The position numbers and the translations under genes were made by a program. The notes under the pieces are model-generated. The model searched no databases, had not been told where the DNA came from, and saw only the letters and a list, made by a program, of their open reading frames with translations. Positions 60,090 to 64,000 of a stretch of DNA of 64,000 nt are shown piece after piece. Source of the DNA: Mycobacterium sp. HUMS_12744610 (GTDB taxonomy: Bacteria; Actinomycetota; Actinomycetes; Mycobacteriales; Mycobacteriaceae). Position 1 is the first letter of the stretch, and each line of letters opens with the position of its first letter. Location: positions 2,170,001 through 2,234,000 of the forward strand of contig NZ_JBGEDP010000001.1 of the NCBI RefSeq assembly GCF_041206865.1. Direction: 5' to 3'.

Positions 60090-61556
60090 TCAGCGGTAGA
60101 TCGTCTGTGTCTGTAAATACGCGGCCAAACCCTCCGGACCGAGCTCGCGGCCAAGGCCACTGGCCTTGACGCCACCGAAAGGCGCAGCAGGATCAGGAAT
60201 GTAACGGTTCACGCCGATGGTCCCGGTCTGAATCCGGGATGCGACAGCCAACCCGCGATCCGGATCCTCCGTCCATACCGTACCTCCCAGGCCATAGTCG
60301 CTATCGTTGGCGATGCGTACGGCGTCGTCGATGTCGTCATAGGCGATCAGGGTCAGGACGGGACCGAATATCTCCTCGCGAGCAATGGCGGCCCGGTTGT
60401 CAACATCGGCGAACACCGTGGGCTCCACAAACCATCCCTTGTCTCGACCGGCTGGACGCCTGCCCCCGGTTGTCATCCGGGCACCTTCGGCTAGCCCTGT
60501 GGCGATGAACGACTCGACCCTCTGCCGCTGCGCATCGGTGGCCATCGGCCCTATCTGTGTCGCAGGGTCGTGAGCGTTGCCCACCTGCAACCCGGCGACG
60601 AATGCCGTGAAGGCGTCGACCACCTCGCTGTAGCGGCTCTGCGGAGCCAGCACTCGAGTGCCGATGAAGCACGTCTGGCCATTGTTCAACAGCGTCGAGG
60701 CGAACAGGCCCTCACCGATCTTGGTAAGATCCAGATCGACGTCGTCGAGCAGAATGGCTGCGGACTTACCGCCGAGCTCGAGTGTGACAGGGCGGAGCAG
60801 TCGACCGCATGTTTCGGCGATCGATCGTCCCGTCGCGGTGGAGCCGGTAAACGCGACCTTGTCGACGCCAGGGTGGCTCACCAGGTACGCACCGACCTCG
60901 CGCCCTGCCGGCACAACATTGATCACGCCCGCCGGGACCTGCGCTTCGTCAATGGCCTCCGCGAGCAGGTAGGCGTCCAGAACTGTCTCCGGCGACGGCT
61001 TGACTACAAGAGTGCACCCCGCTGCCATCGCCGGAGCAATCTTGAACATGCTTAACGCCTGCGGGAAGTTCCATGGCGCAATGGCAGCCACCACTCCCGC
61101 TGGCTTTTTGCGAACATCAATAAGTCCACCGAACAAGCCCGCTCGCGTCTCGATCTGGGAAAACTCGCGCGCCAGGCCGGCGTAGAAGCGCAACACCGCT
61201 GTGGGATAGCCGATTTCAAGCTGTTGCGCCACCGCCACCGGTATGCCGTTTTGGGCACTTACCCGATTGACGAATTCCTCGGCGCGCTTGTCTATCGCCG
61301 TAGCGAGCCGCTCCATCACCTCAGCTCGCCGGGCGGGATCCCAACTCGCCCACCCACTCGGATCATCAAACGTTGCGCGGGCAGCGGTCACCGCTGCGTC
61401 GATGTCGGCGCAGGCGCCCTCGGGTACCTGGCCGAGCGGTTCCTCCGTGCTCGCATCGATCGGTGTGATGAGTCGATCCGTGCTGGGCCGGACCCATGAA
61501 CCTCCGATGTAGAACTTGTCGTAGGTGATACGAGCGGTGGCGATATCGGTTGTCAT
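60090..61556 (-). CDS. NAD(P)-dependent aldehyde dehydrogenase
   Basis: A 488-residue aldehyde dehydrogenase that oxidises an aldehyde to a carboxylic acid. The motifs are complete: AAIAPWNFPQ, FTGSTATGRSI, the general base Glu in VTLELGGKS (about residue 260), and the catalytic Cys in NNGQTCFIG (about 294). ATG 61556 has GGAG six bases upstream and gives MTTDIATARIT; an earlier in-frame start adds four residues. It follows an alcohol dehydrogenase by 45 bases on the same strand, forming an alcohol-to-acid pair. The substrate is unknown. The GC content is lower than in the core genes, suggesting acquisition. Confidence 0.9.
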   Translation of the reverse strand: MTTDIATARITYDKFYIGGSWVRPSTDRLITPIDASTEEPLGQVPEGACADIDAAVTAARATFDDPSGWASWDPARRAEVMERLATAIDKRAEEFVNRVSAQNGIPVAVAQQLEIGYPTAVLRFYAGLAREFSQIETRAGLFGGLIDVRKKPAGVVAAIAPWNFPQALSMFKIAPAMAAGCTLVVKPSPETVLDAYLLAEAIDEAQVPAGVINVVPAGREVGAYLVSHPGVDKVAFTGSTATGRSIAETCGRLLRPVTLELGGKSAAILLDDVDLDLTKIGEGLFASTLLNNGQTCFIGTRVLAPQSRYSEVVDAFTAFVAGLQVGNAHDPATQIGPMATDAQRQRVESFIATGLAEGARMTTGGRRPAGRDKGWFVEPTVFADVDNRAAIAREEIFGPVLTLIAYDDIDDAVRIANDSDYGLGGTVWTEDPDRGLAVASRIQTGTIGVNRYIPDPAAPFGGVKASGLGRELGPEGLAAYLQTQTIYR

Positions 61557-61600
61557 TGGTAACTCCAAAGCTGGGATGTACGGTCCGAAGTGGCGGACTT

Positions 61601-62698
61601 TCAGAAGGTGAGCACAGCCTTGAGCGTCGCACCTTTCTCGGAATCTTCGACCGCGGCGTTGATTTCAGCGAAAGGGTAGGTCTTTATCAGCTTGTCGAAT
61701 GGAAAGCTGCCCTGCTTGTACAGCTCGATGAGGTGCGGAATAAAAGTGCGTGGCACGCTGTCACCCTCGACGATGCCGCGCACACTTCGACCGAATAGAA
61801 GGTGCGACATATCAATTAGGGTTTCGGTACCGATTGCTGCCGCTCCGATCAGTCCGCACGTTCCCCCCTGATTGAGGGCGTCGACAGCTTGGCGGAAAAC
61901 CGCTGGGACAGCGGTGGTCTCAATCGAGTAGTCGACGCCAAGGCCGCCGGTGAGCGCTTGGATGGTCGCCACGGTGTCCCCCGCTGATCCATCAATCAGA
62001 TTCGTAGCGCCGAGTTCCTTAGCCAGATCGAGGCGCCCGGAGCTCAGGTCGACAGCGATGACGGTGGAACAACCAACCGCCACGCCGGCCATCACGGCGC
62101 TCAACCCGACGGGACCGACGCCGAAAATCGCGATGCTACTGCCCGCCGGCGGCTGCAGGCTGTTGAGTACAGCGCCGGCCCCGGTCTGAATGCCGCAGCC
62201 AAGCGGCCCCAGAATCTCGAGCGGCACGTCCGGGTCCACCTTCACCACATTGGCCTCGGTTGCGATCGCGTATGTGGCAAAAGAGGATTGACCGAAGAAC
62301 ATTCCGTGCACATCGCCGGATTCACGGTGCAAAGGAGTGCTGCCGTCGAGTCGGCTGCCTGCGAAGTTGTGGGCAAAGAACTGGTCGCAGTACGCGGGTC
62401 GCCCCAGCGCACATGTGCGGCAATCTCCGCAGGAATTGAACGTCAGCACGACGTGGTCTCCCGGTTCGACGTAGGCGACACCCTCGCCCACCGCTTCGAC
62501 GACTCCCGCGCCCTCGTGGCCGAGGACAGCCGGCAGTGGCACCGGGTACCACTGGTCACGCACGATGAGGTCGGTGTGGCACACACCCGAACTGACCATC
62601 CGAACTAAAATCTCACCGGCGCGCGGGTCATCCAGCCTGAGGGCGCTGATCGAAAATTGGGCCCCCTTGGTCTCGGTGACGGCTGCAGAGATGATCAC
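61601..62698 (-). CDS. Zinc-dependent alcohol dehydrogenase, aryl-alcohol type
   Basis: A 365-residue medium-chain dehydrogenase. Catalytic zinc ligands are Cys in SGVCHTDL and His in LGHEGAGVVE; structural zinc ligands are four Cys in CGDCRTCALGRPAYC. The nucleotide-binding motif is FGVGPVGLSA (about residue 195). The layout resembles benzyl/aryl-alcohol dehydrogenases (XylB type). It likely passes an aldehyde to the adjacent dehydrogenase. A 17-base palindrome in the 80-base upstream gap and an AcoR-like regulator gene on the same strand suggest substrate-induced control. Confidence 0.88.
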   Translation of the reverse strand: MIISAAVTETKGAQFSISALRLDDPRAGEILVRMVSSGVCHTDLIVRDQWYPVPLPAVLGHEGAGVVEAVGEGVAYVEPGDHVVLTFNSCGDCRTCALGRPAYCDQFFAHNFAGSRLDGSTPLHRESGDVHGMFFGQSSFATYAIATEANVVKVDPDVPLEILGPLGCGIQTGAGAVLNSLQPPAGSSIAIFGVGPVGLSAVMAGVAVGCSTVIAVDLSSGRLDLAKELGATNLIDGSAGDTVATIQALTGGLGVDYSIETTAVPAVFRQAVDALNQGGTCGLIGAAAIGTETLIDMSHLLFGRSVRGIVEGDSVPRTFIPHLIELYKQGSFPFDKLIKTYPFAEINAAVEDSEKGATLKAVLTF

Positions 62699-62756
62699 GT
62701 TCGGCTCCTTCGCTTGCGTTGTAGGTCACCGTATAAGCGGATGCGCCTGGCTGAGT

Positions 62757-62773
62757 GTCCAAAATGCGGACAG
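62757..62773. promoter_or_regulatory. Palindromic operator candidate upstream of alcohol dehydrogenase
   Basis: TGTCCAAAATGCGGACA is a perfect 5-bp inverted repeat with a 7-base spacer, 58 bases before the alcohol dehydrogenase start and 5 bases past the stop of the regulator gene. Fis-type activators bind such spaced palindromes, so it is a plausible site for the adjacent regulator. Confidence 0.4.
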
Positions 62774-62778
62774 TGGTG

Positions 62779-64000
62779 TCACAGCGTGATCCGCAGCGAT
62801 CGCAGCCTGCTGTACAAGGTCGTGCGACTGATTCCCAGTTCCTGGGCTGCACGCAGCTTATTGCCGCCCGAAGCGCGCAAAGCAGATACGATCGCGTCGA
62901 ATTCGGCGCGCTCCAGCGCAGTTAAGGACCGGCCCTGACTGTGGTGGTAGCGATCGGGGAGATCGCTCAAGGTGATATCGCCAGCCGACCGACGCTCGGT
63001 CGCGAACCTGACGACCGAATGAAGCTCGCGGAGATTTCCCGGCCACGGCTGCACGCTCAGCGCAGCCAGCGCCGCTGGCGAAAAACGAACCTGCTCAACA
63101 ACTCCGAGCTGGTCGAGCATGGTCCGCACCAGCTTCGGTATCTCCGCGGCCCGCTCGGCAAGGTTTGGCAACTTGATGTGGCTGGTACAGGCAGCCGCCA
63201 GGACGGCGGCTTGTCCCGTGAGCGAGTCCAGCGGAGCACCGGTCAAAATTGCTGGTGCACGAGCAGAATCGAGCAATGATTGCAGTCGCACACCGTCGAG
63301 TTCCGTCAGCAGATGAATGTTCTCCACCAGCAGCACAGCTTCCGGAGTTGACTTCAGGTCCTCTTCAAGAGCAGACCATTCCACGTCACCGATGTCGCTC
63401 CCGACACCGGTCAACTCTACGATCGACGAACCGCCAGCAACGGCATGCGCCGTGGTAGTGCGACCCGTTCCGGGCGCGCCGCCGACATACACCTGCTGGC
63501 GGGCCACAATACGTACCGGCATCGGCTGTGCCGAACCCGCCGAACGACGTTCATATTTGCTTCCATCCAAATGGAATTCGACGATCACGGCATCCAGCCC
63601 AGGTTCCACCACGCGTAACCGTGCGCGAGCGACCTGACCCGACGCAAGCTCGATCGTCTCCGTTCTTTCGATGAGCCGCCGGCCGCGCCGGCCGATCATC
63701 TCTGCGGCGAGCTGAGTAAGGTGCGGGTGGTCCGTCGGTGACAGCAGTTCGGTCGCCTGCGGGCTCGCCAGGACGATACCCGCCGCGAGGCCCAACACCG
63801 GTCGGTTGTGGCCGCTAGTAGCGACCTGGAACTCGGCAAGTAGCCGCCTCTCGGTGCGCCGCCCGATTTCGAGAAGGTTGGCTTCAACATCTTGCACAGC
63901 CTGTACCACAAGGGGTTTGAGTAGCGGCGACGAGTTCGCCGACAAACAAGTGATATCCAAGACGCCCTCGAGCCGGCGAGTCACCGGGTGGATGATCGGG
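62779..64000 (-). CDS. AcoR-like transcriptional activator, 5' end beyond window
   Basis: The frame is open to the window edge; 407 codons are visible. The upstream edge (IIHPVTRRLEGVLDIT) is the end of a GAF sensor domain as in AcoR-type regulators. Next comes a reduced AAA+ domain: Walker A GGAPGTGRTTTA and Walker B VLLVENIHLL are present, but the GAFTGA loop that contacts sigma-54 is missing and the region between is short. The C-terminus is a Fis-type helix-turn-helix (LRAAQELGISRTTLYSRL). Mycobacteria lack sigma-54, and related actinobacterial AcoR-like activators act with other sigma factors. It probably controls the following alcohol/aldehyde dehydrogenase genes. Confidence 0.82.
   Translation of the reverse strand, partial: PIIHPVTRRLEGVLDITCLSANSSPLLKPLVVQAVQDVEANLLEIGRRTERRLLAEFQVATSGHNRPVLGLAAGIVLASPQATELLSPTDHPHLTQLAAEMIGRRGRRLIERTETIELASGQVARARLRVVEPGLDAVIVEFHLDGSKYERRSAGSAQPMPVRIVARQQVYVGGAPGTGRTTTAHAVAGGSSIVELTGVGSDIGDVEWSALEEDLKSTPEAVLLVENIHLLTELDGVRLQSLLDSARAPAILTGAPLDSLTGQAAVLAAACTSHIKLPNLAERAAEIPKLVRTMLDQLGVVEQVRFSPAALAALSVQPWPGNLRELHSVVRFATERRSAGDITLSDLPDRYHHSQGRSLTALERAEFDAIVSALRASGGNKLRAAQELGISRTTLYSRLRSLRITL

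Overview
This is GC-rich DNA from a slow-growing Mycobacterium. The host assignment rests on a near-complete run of genes in the order of the M. tuberculosis Rv2427c-Rv2386c block (proA, moxR/coxE pair, nadD, rsfS, gpgP, octT, degV, comEA, comEC, holA, rpsT, ATP-grasp/alpha-E/transglutaminase trio, lepA, GH15 trehalase, subI, cysH, rpfD, hemW, mbtI), plus MmpL/MmpS, PapA, FadD and PE-PPE-domain families. The species cannot be fixed from this sequence; a member of or near the M. avium complex or M. simiae group is a guess. M. tuberculosis names are used for orientation and come from family recognition, not from a database search.

Layout. (1) 1-6.9 kb: proA (cut by the window edge), a MoxR ATPase with a VWA partner, then the tightly overlapping nadD-rsfS-gpgP-octT-degV series (NAD synthesis, ribosome silencing, methylglucose lipopolysaccharide precursors). 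(2) 6.9-33.4 kb: a large block between degV and comEA, where M. tuberculosis carries eis. It holds an mmpS-mmpL export pair, an NAD(P)-dependent reductase, and a set fadD23 - PE-PPE hydrolase - mmpL10 - papA3 divergent from a bimodular polyketide synthase. This is the gene content known for trehalose polyphleate (TPP) synthesis: FadD23 activates a fatty acid, the PKS elongates it to a phleic acid, PapA3 acylates trehalose, MmpL10 exports it, and the secreted PE-type acyltransferase finishes the molecule outside. The PKS is split by a frameshift at a run of six G. Two acyl-CoA dehydrogenases and a broken flavin-nucleotide-type oxidase close the block. (3) 33.6-47.7 kb: conserved core genes (comEA/comEC/holA, rpsT, the peptide-ligase trio, lepA, trehalase). 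(4) 47.7-53.7 kb: a rearranged stretch with a complete IS5-family element, a decayed FAD monooxygenase, sulfate-binding subI without its cysTWA permease, and cysH without nirA. Both sulfur genes keep upstream short reading frames ending in cysteine codons, which look like cysteine-sensing attenuators. (5) 53.7-59.1 kb: rpfD, hemW, an SbtA-like transporter, mbtI behind an IdeR box, and a desA1-type desaturase behind a DosR-like box; the rest of the mycobactin cluster is not next to mbtI. (6) 59.1-64 kb: IS1380 debris fused to a gene fragment, then a lower-GC accessory unit of aldehyde dehydrogenase, alcohol dehydrogenase and an AcoR-like activator cut by the window edge.

The most informative observations are the two cysteine-codon leader peptides, the TPP-type cluster with its single-base PKS frameshift, the catalytic Cys-to-Gly change in the transglutaminase, the lack of a usual start codon for lepA next to its ribosome binding site, and the DosR-like site before the desaturase. 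No tRNA, rRNA or CRISPR array was seen.
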